From the NCBI GenBank assembly GCA_017450125.1, contig JAFSWZ010000013.1, forward strand, positions 1 through 64,000: DNA of 64,000 nucleotides, given 5' to 3'. The notes beneath the pieces were generated by a model, which did no database searches, was not told where the DNA came from, and was given only the letters and a program-made list of their open reading frames with translations. The DNA is from Synergistaceae bacterium (lineage in GTDB: Bacteria; Synergistota; Synergistia; Synergistales; Aminobacteriaceae). The first letter of the stretch is position 1. The number at the start of each line of letters is the position of its first letter. Below are positions 31,466 to 40,399 of the stretch, piece by piece. Both the position numbers and the translations under genes were made by a program.

Positions 31466-33355
31466 ATGCAGAACAACATCTTTAGCACGCGCGACACACT
31501 CACCTTCATCGACACCTGCTCACTGCTCGAAGTCCCTGCCTCTGAGCTTTACCTCAAGAGCCTGAAGTCCTCAGGGGACAAGGTCATCGTCATCAGAGCC
31601 GTAACCAACGAGCTCCGCAAGAAGATACGCGAGCACGACAAAGACCCAGAACTCAGCGACAGGGCTCAGGCAGTCTTCAACCTCGTGTTCGACTACGAAG
31701 CAAAGGGTCTCGTGAAGATCGACTTTGACGACGACAGAGACACCAGAAACATTGCGGACAATGTCTTTCTAGGGATAGCATTCAGGTACGGCCTCAACAA
31801 CAACATAGTGATAATCACTCAGGACAAAGGGCTCACAGATGCCCTCCTGAACGCCAGGAACAACGGAGCTGTGAACGGCCTCAGCGTCGCGGTAAAGAGG
31901 CTGGAGAGCGACGGAACGCTTACGGAAATCACAGCACAGTATGCGAAACAAGATTCACACATGGAACGGAGTAAGACTTCAATGAACATGAACGCTTTAG
32001 AGATACCGCCCTCCCAGCTGGTTCAGCAGTTCAGGAACAACACAGAAGCCAGCAGCAAGGTCTACAAGAACCAGTGCCTGATGTTTTCCGGCAGGGTAGT
32101 GCGCACGTACGAGGACGGCAGGGACTTCATCACCGAGCTGCTTGCCGACGATTTCAACGGCAGGATAATATGCCGCTTCACGGGCAAGCCTATGGAGGCT
32201 GACGGCATGGAGCGCGGGCAGTCCGTAACGGTGTCCGGGCTTCTGGCGAACGTCGACGTTGATTTCGGCGAAATCGAGATGCAAGAGTGCTCTCTCGGCA
32301 GTGCCGCAAGCGCGTCTATTCCGCTTCAGGTTACGTCAGTTGCGGACGACCCTGTCCCCATCACGCAGATTCCCGAAGCGGGCTGCAAGGTCAAGGGGCT
32401 CGACGGCAAAGAGTACACTCTCTCTGCAATCATCGCCAGAGGCAGCAAGAGCGTGGTCTATGACATTGAGGGCAATCCCAAGATGGCGGCCAAGATCTAC
32501 AATCCCGAGTTCTGCACGGCACGCAGGCTCGAGAAGCTGAGGCTCATCATCAGCATGGGACTTCAGCATGACGGGATATGCTTCCCGACTGACGTTCTCC
32601 TCAACGAACGCGCGCAGTTCTGCGGATGCCTAATGCCCAGAGCAGAGGGCGGCAGCATCGAGGAACTCTTCTGCACAGCACCGGCCTTCGCGGAGAGGTT
32701 CAAGAAGTGGACTAAGACCGACATGGTCATGATGACCAAGCGCATCCTCGAATACATCAAATACATTCACGACAACGGCGTAATAATCGGCAACGTTGTG
32801 CCCGAGAACATAATCTACAACTCGACAGAAGAGATATACTTCATTGACGCGGACAGCTGGCAGTACAAGGAGTTTCCGTGCCCTGACGGAGACCCGTACT
32901 CGACACCGCCGGAGCTTCAGGGCAAGGACTTCAGCACGTTCCTGCGGACGATGGGCAATGAGAATTTCGGTGTTGCGACGCTGGTGTTCAGGATGATGAT
33001 GCAGGGTTACCCGCCTTACGCCAGCTTTGAGCGCGAGCTTCCCGAAGAGGAGATACGCGCGGGAAAGTTCCCGTACACTGTCGGGGAGTTCCGTGCGATA
33101 AAGGGCTACAAAGCTCCGTCAATGGAGGCACGGAAGATCTGGAGCCACCTTGTGCGGCAGATAAAGGACTCGTTCATCCAGGCGTTTCACGAGAACGGAG
33201 AGCACTCGCAGGAGGGGACGCGTTTCCCTGTTGAGCAGTGGATAAAGGATGTGGGGTACTACTACAGCTGCCTTCCGAAGATGATACGGACAGACCCTGT
33301 GAGCGAGGAAGTTTTCCCGAAGGAAGTACGGCGGGCACTCGACAAGAGGCAGTAA
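31466..33355 (+). CDS. PIN domain - OB fold - protein kinase-like fusion protein
   Basis: A 629-residue multidomain protein. Residues about 8-150 form a PIN-type nuclease domain: TFIDTCSLLEV with the first Asp, Glu in VTNELRKK, and NNIVIITQDKGLTDAL with the late acidic pair. Residues about 175-275 look like an OB fold (tRNA_anti-like: SGRVVRTYEDGRD, GRIICRFTGK, VTVSGLL). Residues about 290-600 are a divergent kinase domain related to the YegI/TerY-P-associated kinases: nucleotide loop and lysine in ARGSKSVVYD and MAAKIY, catalytic region IIGNVVPENIIYN, metal site IDADSW. The catalytic Asp of the HRD/GD motif is Asn here, so kinase activity is doubtful. The combination suggests a signal-controlled RNA-cleaving enzyme; that is inference. 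Confidence 0.75.
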   Translation: MQNNIFSTRDTLTFIDTCSLLEVPASELYLKSLKSSGDKVIVIRAVTNELRKKIREHDKDPELSDRAQAVFNLVFDYEAKGLVKIDFDDDRDTRNIADNVFLGIAFRYGLNNNIVIITQDKGLTDALLNARNNGAVNGLSVAVKRLESDGTLTEITAQYAKQDSHMERSKTSMNMNALEIPPSQLVQQFRNNTEASSKVYKNQCLMFSGRVVRTYEDGRDFITELLADDFNGRIICRFTGKPMEADGMERGQSVTVSGLLANVDVDFGEIEMQECSLGSAASASIPLQVTSVADDPVPITQIPEAGCKVKGLDGKEYTLSAIIARGSKSVVYDIEGNPKMAAKIYNPEFCTARRLEKLRLIISMGLQHDGICFPTDVLLNERAQFCGCLMPRAEGGSIEELFCTAPAFAERFKKWTKTDMVMMTKRILEYIKYIHDNGVIIGNVVPENIIYNSTEEIYFIDADSWQYKEFPCPDGDPYSTPPELQGKDFSTFLRTMGNENFGVATLVFRMMMQGYPPYASFERELPEEEIRAGKFPYTVGEFRAIKGYKAPSMEARKIWSHLVRQIKDSFIQAFHENGEHSQEGTRFPVEQWIKDVGYYYSCLPKMIRTDPVSEEVFPKEVRRALDKRQ

Positions 33356-33360
33356 AGACA

Positions 33361-33392
33361 ATCCCCCCACAGCACGCGGGGGGATAATTTTT
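33361..33392. terminator. terminator between the PIN-kinase gene and the rhamnose operon
   Basis: ATCCCCCC and GGGGGGAT form a stem around CACAGCACGC, followed on the plus strand by AATTTTT. The hairpin could also end the convergent rha transcript. Confidence 0.85.
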
Positions 33393-33395
33393 GTG

Positions 33396-33713
33396 TTACT
33401 CCAAGAAGAACACTTGAGTTAGTTTCGGCTGAGCTCCTGTTTCGGGGTCAAGCTCCATAGTCATTACGTCCTTCATGTACTCGTTCCAGCGGTCAACTAC
33501 CGCGCTTTCCGCCTGAGTACGAGCCGCAAACTCAACGCCTTTCTCGCACTCGTAGTACCCGAACAGCTCCGAACCCGTGTTCCAGATTGTGTAGTTGCGG
33601 ATTCCTGCGGACTTCAGGAGCTCGACAAGCTCAGGCCAGATCTCGTCGTGGCGTTTCCTGTACTCCGCGAGCATTCCGGGCTTGACGGTTGCTTTCCACG
33701 CGTAACGTTCCAT
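33396..33713 (-). CDS. rhaM: L-rhamnose mutarotase
   Basis: A 105-residue protein of the RhaM family: MERYAWKATVKPGMLAEYRKRHDEIW, with the active-site His and Tyr region, YTIWNTGSELFGYYEC (about 42-57) and a C-terminal MDVMTMELDP-like end. It interconverts alpha and beta anomers of L-rhamnose. It is the last gene of the rhamnose unit, 3 bases after the binding-protein gene. Confidence 0.92.
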   Translation of the reverse strand: MERYAWKATVKPGMLAEYRKRHDEIWPELVELLKSAGIRNYTIWNTGSELFGYYECEKGVEFAARTQAESAVVDRWNEYMKDVMTMELDPETGAQPKLTQVFFLE

Positions 33714-33716
33714 GAC

Positions 33717-34730
33717 CTACAGAATGTTGATCCACTCGTCAACAGTGTCGTTGTTGAACGTGTTGAGCTTGTTCAGGAAGCTGATCGTTCCGCCGTCCGC
33801 CGCCTTCTCGATGGTCAGCGTTCCTACCTCGCCTGCATCGAAGGTCTCGCCCTCTTTGCCGGTTATCTGCCCCTTCACGAAAGCTACCGCCGCATAAGAT
33901 GCCGCGTAACCGAGCTGTGTGGGATTCCACAGGAAGGTTTCGTCGGCTATACCCTTGTTGATGAACTCCTTCATGTCTGACGCGAGCGTGAGGCCGGTAA
34001 CCTTGACGTTGCGCTTTGCGTCCATGATGCACTTGCTGACTGCCGGAGCACCGACCGTCGTCGGGACGATGATTCCCTTGAGGTTGGGATACTGCTCGAG
34101 GAGTGCCTGCGTCTCGTTGAAGGACTTTGTGTACTCGTCATCACCGTAAACTACTCCGACGAACTCTATATCCTTGTACTTGTCGTCGCCGCTCTTGAGT
34201 GCGTCGAGCATGAAGGAGATCCACAGGTTCTGGTTGGGAGCTGTGGCCATTGCGGAGAGGATTGCGATCTGTCCTTTTCCGCCGACAGACTTCACCATCG
34301 AGTCCAGCTGTGTGAGTGCGATGACCTTCGCGCTTGCGGGTTCGACATCGAGGTCTCTGCCTTCGGGGTCTACGGGAGCGTCCCACGTTACGACTTTGAT
34401 TCCGGCCTCGCGGGCTTCGTTGCACACGTCGACAAGTGATGCGGGGTCGTTTGCGGAGATGCAGAGAACGTCAACGCCCTGTGCAATGTAGTTCTCGATG
34501 ATGCGTATCTGTCCGTCAGAGCTTCCGTCGTCGGGGCCGTCGTGCATGAACGTGAAGCCGAGCTCGTCAGCGGCCTTCTGGAAGCCTGCGACTCCTGCCT
34601 GGAAGTAGGGGTTGCCGGACTGCTTGTAGACTACGCCGATCGTGATTCCTGCTCCGGGCTTGTCCTCAGCGAACGCACACCCTGCGAACACGAACGACAG
34701 CACTAACACTAACGCTAACAACTTCTTCAT
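33717..34730 (-). CDS. rhaS: rhamnose ABC transporter substrate-binding protein
   Basis: A 337-residue periplasmic binding protein of the sugar-binding (LacI-like) cluster. Signal peptide residues 1-22 (MKKLLALVLVLSFVFAGCAFA; a lipobox at AGC is possible). The mature start ITIGVVYKQSGNPYFQAGVAGFQ is typical of RhaS; VDVLCISANDP and TWDAPVDPEGRD line the sugar site. It captures L-rhamnose and hands it to the two permeases encoded just upstream. It is placed after both permease genes and the ATPase gene, in the same unit. Confidence 0.9.
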   Translation of the reverse strand: MKKLLALVLVLSFVFAGCAFAEDKPGAGITIGVVYKQSGNPYFQAGVAGFQKAADELGFTFMHDGPDDGSSDGQIRIIENYIAQGVDVLCISANDPASLVDVCNEAREAGIKVVTWDAPVDPEGRDLDVEPASAKVIALTQLDSMVKSVGGKGQIAILSAMATAPNQNLWISFMLDALKSGDDKYKDIEFVGVVYGDDEYTKSFNETQALLEQYPNLKGIIVPTTVGAPAVSKCIMDAKRNVKVTGLTLASDMKEFINKGIADETFLWNPTQLGYAASYAAVAFVKGQITGKEGETFDAGEVGTLTIEKAADGGTISFLNKLNTFNNDTVDEWINIL

Positions 34731-34749
34731 GAATATAACCTCCTTAAGA

Positions 34750-35829
34750 TTATGAATGCACAGCCGCTGCTGTCTCGGCTCTGCGTCTCGCTACTCTCCT
34801 TGCGTTCTGCCAGTCCTCGATGAGGTTCGGCACTAACACGCTCAGTATCAGGATTACTCCTACAGACAAGTTTACCGCACTGTCCGCAAATCCGAACAGC
34901 GTACCCAGACCGAACTTCACCACGCCGAATATCACCAGCGATATGGCCGCACCGATTACGCTTCCTTTTCCGCCGTCAGTCGAGAAGCCTCCGAGAACTG
35001 CCGCCGCAATCGCGTACATGTGGTAGCCGTCCATTATGTCGGCCTTCACGCTCGATGACGAGTTGCCGACAAAGAATATACCTGTTACTGCACTCATCAG
35101 ACCCGCGATAACGAAGCACCAGAATTTTATACGATCCGTCTGAATACCTGAATAGTACGTCGCGCTCCTGTTCGTGCCTATCGCGAAAATCTTTCTGCCG
35201 TTGCCGGTCATGTGAAGCCACACGAAGAAGATTATCGCGAACACTAAGAACACCGGCAATGACACAGGAACTTTCACGCCCCCGACATCAAGCAGCTTGT
35301 TCAACGCAGACAGAGAACGGAACGTAGGATCTTTGAACGTCAGAGTTTCTCCGCCGATTATGAGGTAGCTGAACCCGCGAAAGAATAACTGCGTCGCGAG
35401 GGTGATTATCATCGAGAACAATTCCTTGAAGCGCGTGCACAGAAAACCGTTCAGCGCACCGCACACTGCTCCGACGAGAAGGCAGGCCAAGAGCGACAGC
35501 GTCAGTGCCACAGGCCCGGACATTCCGCCGAGAACAGCAAGGTTGTTGTACGTTACGCCTAAAGTTACGACGCTCAATGTTCCGATAGCTCCGACGGAAA
35601 TATCAATGTCTCCCATCGCAAGTATCAGCATCATTCCGAGAGTCATGAAGCTGTACAGGAAATACGGCCGCATACTCCTCACGACGTTAGCGAAGTAGAA
35701 GACGGGACGGCGCGAAATTCCTGCGGCAACACGTGCGGCATCAACGTACCAGAACACCACGCACACGACAGCAAGAAGGATGACGAGGAAAAATTCCCAG
35801 CTCGTGAAAAATCTCTTGATGCTCTTCAT
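34750..35829 (-). CDS. rhaP: rhamnose ABC transporter permease
   Basis: A 359-residue RbsC-like permease with 8-10 predicted helices. YRPYFLYSFMTLGMMLILAMGDIDISVGAIG-type sequence (about 50-80) is the signature of this family, as is VLGGFSTDGGKGSVIGAAI (about 278-296). One of two permeases in the operon; both together should form the heterodimeric channel. The name rhaP versus rhaQ is assigned by order only. It begins 2 bases after the other permease's stop, so they are coupled. Confidence 0.85.
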   Translation of the reverse strand: MKSIKRFFTSWEFFLVILLAVVCVVFWYVDAARVAAGISRRPVFYFANVVRSMRPYFLYSFMTLGMMLILAMGDIDISVGAIGTLSVVTLGVTYNNLAVLGGMSGPVALTLSLLACLLVGAVCGALNGFLCTRFKELFSMIITLATQLFFRGFSYLIIGGETLTFKDPTFRSLSALNKLLDVGGVKVPVSLPVFLVFAIIFFVWLHMTGNGRKIFAIGTNRSATYYSGIQTDRIKFWCFVIAGLMSAVTGIFFVGNSSSSVKADIMDGYHMYAIAAAVLGGFSTDGGKGSVIGAAISLVIFGVVKFGLGTLFGFADSAVNLSVGVILILSVLVPNLIEDWQNARRVARRRAETAAAVHS

Positions 35830-35831
35830 GG

Positions 35832-36836
35832 TTATATGTTCCTCCTTGCTAAGTCCTGCTTGGCCGAAATCCTCTGAAGTATCACGTTCAGCAGGATAGC
35901 GAATAATAACAGTATTCCCTTGATGAACTCCGTAATCATTGAGTTGCCTATCTGCATCTGCGGTATCGCACTGTCGATGAACGCTACCATCACTGCACCT
36001 ATCACAACCCCTGTGATTTTTCCGTAGCCGCCGGTAACGCTCACTCCTCCGAGAACACAGGCCGCTATCGTGAACATCTCATCACCCGTAGCACTGCCCT
36101 TCTCGATTGCCGCATAGAACGCAAGCCACATTATACCCGCGAGTCCTGCAGACGCTCCGCAGATTGTGTGTGCGAGAACGCGTATCTTGTTCAGGTGAAC
36201 GCCGCGCATCTGTGCTGCCTCAGCGTTTGAGCCGACAGCGTAAAGATTCCTGCCTGTGCGCGTGTAGTTCAGGAACACCGCAGTAGCAATCACCACTAGA
36301 ACCGCCAGCCACACCAAGAAAGGCAGGCCAAGAAACTCGTGATTAATCAGGCTGTCCTTGAAGGCTTGTGTCAGCTGTGTGGGGTTGACCTTGTTCATCC
36401 CTAACAGCCAGTTCATGGGGATTAGTGCCCTGACTATGTAGCTCGTGCCCAGCGTAACGATTAACGCGATGACTCGCCCGTAGCTCATCAAGATGCCGTT
36501 AATCGCACCGATAGCCGCGCCGATTGCGATACCCAGCACGAACATCAACAACGTGTTCTGAATCACTCCGAGCCCCATCAGCTTACCGGCAACAGCTCCC
36601 GCGAACGCAAGGACTGCCGTAGTGGAAATGTCTATTGAGCCGACGAGCAGGACGCAGAGCATTCCGCAGCACATGACCATGTTGATAGAGCCGTTCTTCA
36701 GGACGTTAAGCCACGAGTTAGCGAGGTAGCCCGGAACTCTGACGTTCACGACAGCCAGCAAAAGCACCAGCACCGCCAGAAGGGGAAGCTCCCTGTGTTC
36801 GATAAGGAACGAATAGAATGATTTGCCCTTGTTCAT
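35832..36836 (-). CDS. rhaQ: rhamnose ABC transporter permease
   Basis: A 334-residue RbsC-like permease. Landmarks: INMVMCCGMLCVLLVGSIDIS (about 51-71), GRNLYAVGSNAEAAQMRG (about 196-213) and VLGGVSVTGGYGKITGVVIG (about 257-276), the loop that contacts the ATPase. Second half of the channel pair with the gene at 34750. The name is by order only. Confidence 0.85.
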   Translation of the reverse strand: MNKGKSFYSFLIEHRELPLLAVLVLLLAVVNVRVPGYLANSWLNVLKNGSINMVMCCGMLCVLLVGSIDISTTAVLAFAGAVAGKLMGLGVIQNTLLMFVLGIAIGAAIGAINGILMSYGRVIALIVTLGTSYIVRALIPMNWLLGMNKVNPTQLTQAFKDSLINHEFLGLPFLVWLAVLVVIATAVFLNYTRTGRNLYAVGSNAEAAQMRGVHLNKIRVLAHTICGASAGLAGIMWLAFYAAIEKGSATGDEMFTIAACVLGGVSVTGGYGKITGVVIGAVMVAFIDSAIPQMQIGNSMITEFIKGILLLFAILLNVILQRISAKQDLARRNI

Positions 36837-36851
36837 TGTGCTTCCTCCTTT

Positions 36852-38357
36852 CTAGGATGCTGCTTTGCTCTGGGGCATTGCGGCATTAAGGATTATCTCC
36901 TGAGTCAGGCTCTTCGTGTCCGTGAACTCCGCCGTAACTTTCCCTTCACTCATGACGTAAATTCTGTCGCTCATGTTGATGACTTCGGGGAGCTCAGAAC
37001 TTATCATGAGTATTCCCAAGCCCTGCGAGGCAAGGTCAGACATAATCTCGTAGATTGCCGCCTTGCTCCCAACGTCAACGCCCTTAGTGGGTTCGTCGAG
37101 GATAATCAGCTTCGGGTTTGCCGCTAACTGTTTCGCCACGACTACCTTCTGTTGATTTCCGCCCGAGAGCGCGCCGGTCAGCGTGTCGGTGTTGGGGGCT
37201 TTAATCGCGAGGACTGCCTGCATTCCGTCGGATAGCTCGTACTCCTTTTTGCGGTTGATGAAGATTCCGTCCTGGCACTCTTTAGCCATTACGGGAAGGG
37301 AGATGTTGTGATTGATTGACCACTGCAGCAACAGCCCATCCTTCTGCCTGTCCTCAGGAAGATAGCCGAGACCTTTCTCCATCATTTGTGTCGGAGTGTG
37401 GTAGCCTATCTCTTCTCCCCTGAAGATAATCTTTCCGCTGTCGGGCTGGTGAACTCCAAAAACTGACTCCATTACCTCAGTCCTGCCCGCGCCGACAAGT
37501 CCCGTCAAGCCCACAATCTCTCCGGCCTTAACTGTGATGTTCACGTCGCGGAAGAAACCCGTTCTGCTGAGTCCTTCAAGCCTCAACAGTTCTTCGCCTA
37601 TTTCCGGCTCTTTCTTCGGATAGAGCTGGTTGATGTCTCTCCCTACCATCTGATGAATCAGGAATGACTGTTCAACCTCGTGAAGATTCCACGTGCCGAT
37701 ATATTGTGCATCACGGAAGACCGTAACTCTTTCAGCAAGGCCGTACATGTCCTCGAACCTGTGAGAGATGAGGATAATTCCCGTGCCCTGATCCCTTAAC
37801 CTCAATGCTATTTTGTAGAGGGCTTCGGCTTCGCGCTGAGAGAGTGCGGCTGTAGGTTCGTCCATGATGAGAATCTTTGCGTTCATGGAGAGTGCCTTTG
37901 CGATTTCGACGAGCTGCTGCTGAGCAACAGACAACGAGCCCACTGATGCCGTCGGGCTGAAGTCCGCATCGACAGCCTCTAATAACTTCTTGGCCTCGCG
38001 GTTCATTTTTCCCCAGTCGATGAACGGCCCAATCTTGAACTCGTGCCCCGCAAAAATGTTCTCTGCCACGCTCAAATCAGGGTAGCTCGCGGCGTGCTGG
38101 TAGATTGCGGCAATGCCCCGCTCCTGAGCCACGACAGGGTCAGACATTACGACACGTTCACCGTTGAGGATGATTTCTCCGCCGTCGGGCTGGTGCGCGC
38201 CTGTGATGACCTTGATGAAGGTAGATTTCCCTGCACCGTTCTCACCTGCGAGGGCGTGAATCTCTCCGGCCTTAAGGTTGAAGTGAACATTGTCGAGAGC
38301 CTTAACGCCCGGAAAGATTTTTGTTATGCCGTTAAGCTCTAGTATGTATTCCGACAA
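36852..38357 (-). CDS. rhaT: sugar ABC transporter ATPase with two ATP-binding domains
   Basis: A 501-residue RbsA-like protein with duplicated ATPase modules. First: Walker A GENGAGKST (about 38-46), signature LSVAQQQLVEIAKAL, Walker B LIMDEPTAAL. Second: degenerate Walker A GLVGAGRTEV (about 288-297), signature LSGGNQQKVVVAKQL, Walker B LILDEPTKGVDVG. It energises uptake through the two permeases downstream. RbsA-type duplication is the rule for this transporter class. It is separated from fucO by a stable hairpin. Confidence 0.92.
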   Translation of the reverse strand: MSEYILELNGITKIFPGVKALDNVHFNLKAGEIHALAGENGAGKSTFIKVITGAHQPDGGEIILNGERVVMSDPVVAQERGIAAIYQHAASYPDLSVAENIFAGHEFKIGPFIDWGKMNREAKKLLEAVDADFSPTASVGSLSVAQQQLVEIAKALSMNAKILIMDEPTAALSQREAEALYKIALRLRDQGTGIILISHRFEDMYGLAERVTVFRDAQYIGTWNLHEVEQSFLIHQMVGRDINQLYPKKEPEIGEELLRLEGLSRTGFFRDVNITVKAGEIVGLTGLVGAGRTEVMESVFGVHQPDSGKIIFRGEEIGYHTPTQMMEKGLGYLPEDRQKDGLLLQWSINHNISLPVMAKECQDGIFINRKKEYELSDGMQAVLAIKAPNTDTLTGALSGGNQQKVVVAKQLAANPKLIILDEPTKGVDVGSKAAIYEIMSDLASQGLGILMISSELPEVINMSDRIYVMSEGKVTAEFTDTKSLTQEIILNAAMPQSKAAS

Positions 38358-38383
38358 AGTTTGTGCCTCCTTTCGTTGTGAAT

Positions 38384-38407
38384 GAGGGAAGGCCTGAACC
38401 TCCCCTC
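38384..38407 (-). other. intercistronic hairpin between fucO and the rhamnose transporter genes
   Basis: On the minus strand GAGGGGAGG pairs with CCTTCCCTC (nine pairs, one G-U) over a six-base loop. No T run follows, so it may protect or process the transcript, or dampen expression of the transporter, rather than end transcription. Confidence 0.5.
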
Positions 38408-38417
38408 TTTATCTTCG

Positions 38418-39565
38418 CTACATCATGCTCCTGTAGAGTGCCTTTATCTCCTCTACGTTCGTATCTCTCGGGTTGCCCGGGCAGCAAGCATCCGCAAATG
38501 CACTGTCGCTCAAGAACTGCACGTCCTCTTCCTTCAGGATGCCCTTAAGGTCAGCAGGAATGCCCACGTCCGCAGAGAGCTTCTTCACCGCCGCAATCGT
38601 CGCCGCACAAGCCTCATCGTCCGTCATCGCGCCGATGCCCTCAACTCCCATTGCCGCACCTATCGCACGGTACCTCTTGCCCGCCGCAGGTGCGTTGTAC
38701 TCGAGGCCGTAGGGCAGAATGATTGCGCAGGCCACACCGTGCGGAGTGTCGTACAGCGCAGAAAGTCCGTGTGCCATGCTGTGGACGATTCCGAGCCCGA
38801 CGTTCGAGAAGCCCATTCCCGCGATGTACTGGCCGAGTGCCATTCCCTCGCGCCCGCAGTCCTTTCCGGCTACCGCGTCCCTCAGGCTGTGGCTGATGAG
38901 CTCTATTGCCTTCAGGTGGAACATGTCGCTTATCTCGCAGTGTCCCTTAGTGATGTAGCCCTCGATTGCGTGAGTCAGTGCGTCCATTCCCGTAGAGGCT
39001 GTGAGTCCTTTGGGCATTGAGGCCATCATGTCGGGGTCAACTACCGCGATTTCAGGGATGTCGTTTGTGTCGACACACACGAACTTGCGCTTCTTCTCCA
39101 CGTCAGTGATTACGTAGTTGATGGTAACCTCCGCCGCTGTCCCTGCCGTCGTCGGTACGGCAATCGTGAACACTGCATGTGCCTTCGTCGGCGCAACTCC
39201 CTCGAGCGAGCGGACATCCGCAAACTCCGGGTTGTTGATGATGATTCCGACTGCCTTTGCCGTGTCCATTGCAGAACCGCCGCCGATAGCCACGATGGAG
39301 TCTGCCTGTGCCGCCTTGAACGCTGCTACTCCTTCTGTACGTTCTCGATGGTCGGGTTGGGCTTGATGTCGCTGTAGACTTCGTACGCGATTCCGGCCTT
39401 GTCCAGAAGGTCAGTTACCTTCTTGCTCACTCCGAACTTCACGAGGCTTGCGTCCGTGCACACAAAAACCTTCTTCTTTCCGCGTGCTTTGAGGTCGGCA
39501 GGAATGTTCTCGATTGCTCCCTTGCCGTGATACGAAATGTTGTTCAGTACGATACGACTTGCCAT
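38418..39565 (-). pseudogene. fucO: lactaldehyde reductase gene broken by a one-base frameshift
   Basis: Two reading frames together cover a complete FucO-type iron-dependent alcohol dehydrogenase. The first (39565-39326, 79 residues) runs from MASRIVLNNISYHGKGA to NPTIENVQKE and stops; the second (from 39325 down to 38418) resumes with FKAAQADSIVAIGGGSAMDT and carries the iron-site region HAIEGYI, GLGIVHSMAHG, DTPHGVACA. Adding one G in the GG at 39331-39332 restores a reading frame with the length and spacing of intact FucO. The second frame also has its own ATG at 39293, which would lack the nucleotide-binding start. This is either a real inactivation or a sequencing error. Intact FucO reduces L-lactaldehyde to propanediol. 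Confidence 0.9.
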
Positions 39566-39583
39566 AGTGATTAATATTCCTCC

Positions 39584-40396
39584 TTACGATAAATAGCCTT
39601 CGCGAGCCTTTACTCCGAACCTGCCCTCTAAGAGGTGCATCTGTTCATCAGTTATTGTGTTGACCAGCGGAAGATGAGCTATCTTCATGTAGATTTCCGC
39701 CGCCTTCTCCGCTGTCTCGATCAGCCCGAACGCTTCATCAAGGTCAACCCCTGCACCGTACAGCCCGTGCTGTGCCCACACAACAAGACGCGCTGTCTTC
39801 ATCTTCTCCGCTGTTGCCTCGCCGATCTCGTTCGTACCGCAGAGCATCCACGGAAGGACATTAACGCCGTCGGGGAAAACCACGATGCATTCAGTGCACA
39901 TCTGCCATAGGGTGCGCGTAAACGCCTTCTCGTCCAGCGTGTGGACATAGGTCATTGCGAGCAGGTTAGTGGGGTGGCAGTGCATCACGACTCTGTTTGC
40001 GGGGTTGACGGAGATTCTCACGGCATGGCTCATCATATGCGCGGGAAATTCGCTCGTGAACTTTCCGCCGTCGCTGAATCCCCACAGAAGCTGTGCGTTC
40101 TTTCCGCCGTCAATGATTTTCACGAGGCCAAGATTCACGTCAGGTGCGTACTGCACATTCTTGAAGTATTTTCCTGTTCCCGTAACGAGGAAGTACTTGC
40201 CATCGAGAGCAGGAGCTTCAAACCCCGTCGGGATTGTGCGTAACACCCTGTTAATGTCGCCGTACTCCTTCACGTCATCTTCTTCAAGCATCAGCGAGAT
40301 GTTTCCGCCGTTGCGTTCGTCCCAGCCGTGAGCGTACATGTTCGTGCACGTACGAATCATCTCGACCATGAAGGGAGCTGTCATTATGTCCTTCAT
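39584..40396 (-). CDS. rhaD: rhamnulose-1-phosphate aldolase
   Basis: A 270-residue class II aldolase of the RhaD type. Zinc ligands are visible in HCHPTNLLA (about 139-147) and AQHGLYGAG (about 208-216); GNISLML and TGTGKYF line the phosphate site. It cleaves L-rhamnulose 1-phosphate to DHAP and L-lactaldehyde. It follows rhaA after 3 bases and precedes fucO, whose product would take the lactaldehyde. Confidence 0.94.
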   Translation of the reverse strand: MKDIMTAPFMVEMIRTCTNMYAHGWDERNGGNISLMLEEDDVKEYGDINRVLRTIPTGFEAPALDGKYFLVTGTGKYFKNVQYAPDVNLGLVKIIDGGKNAQLLWGFSDGGKFTSEFPAHMMSHAVRISVNPANRVVMHCHPTNLLAMTYVHTLDEKAFTRTLWQMCTECIVVFPDGVNVLPWMLCGTNEIGEATAEKMKTARLVVWAQHGLYGAGVDLDEAFGLIETAEKAAEIYMKIAHLPLVNTITDEQMHLLEGRFGVKAREGYLS

Positions 40397-40399
40397 CGC

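Noticed and set aside
39326-39565. Separate 79-residue gene upstream of the fucO part
   Set aside because: Its sequence is the N-terminal part of FucO and continues in the next frame after one base; it is one broken gene rather than two.
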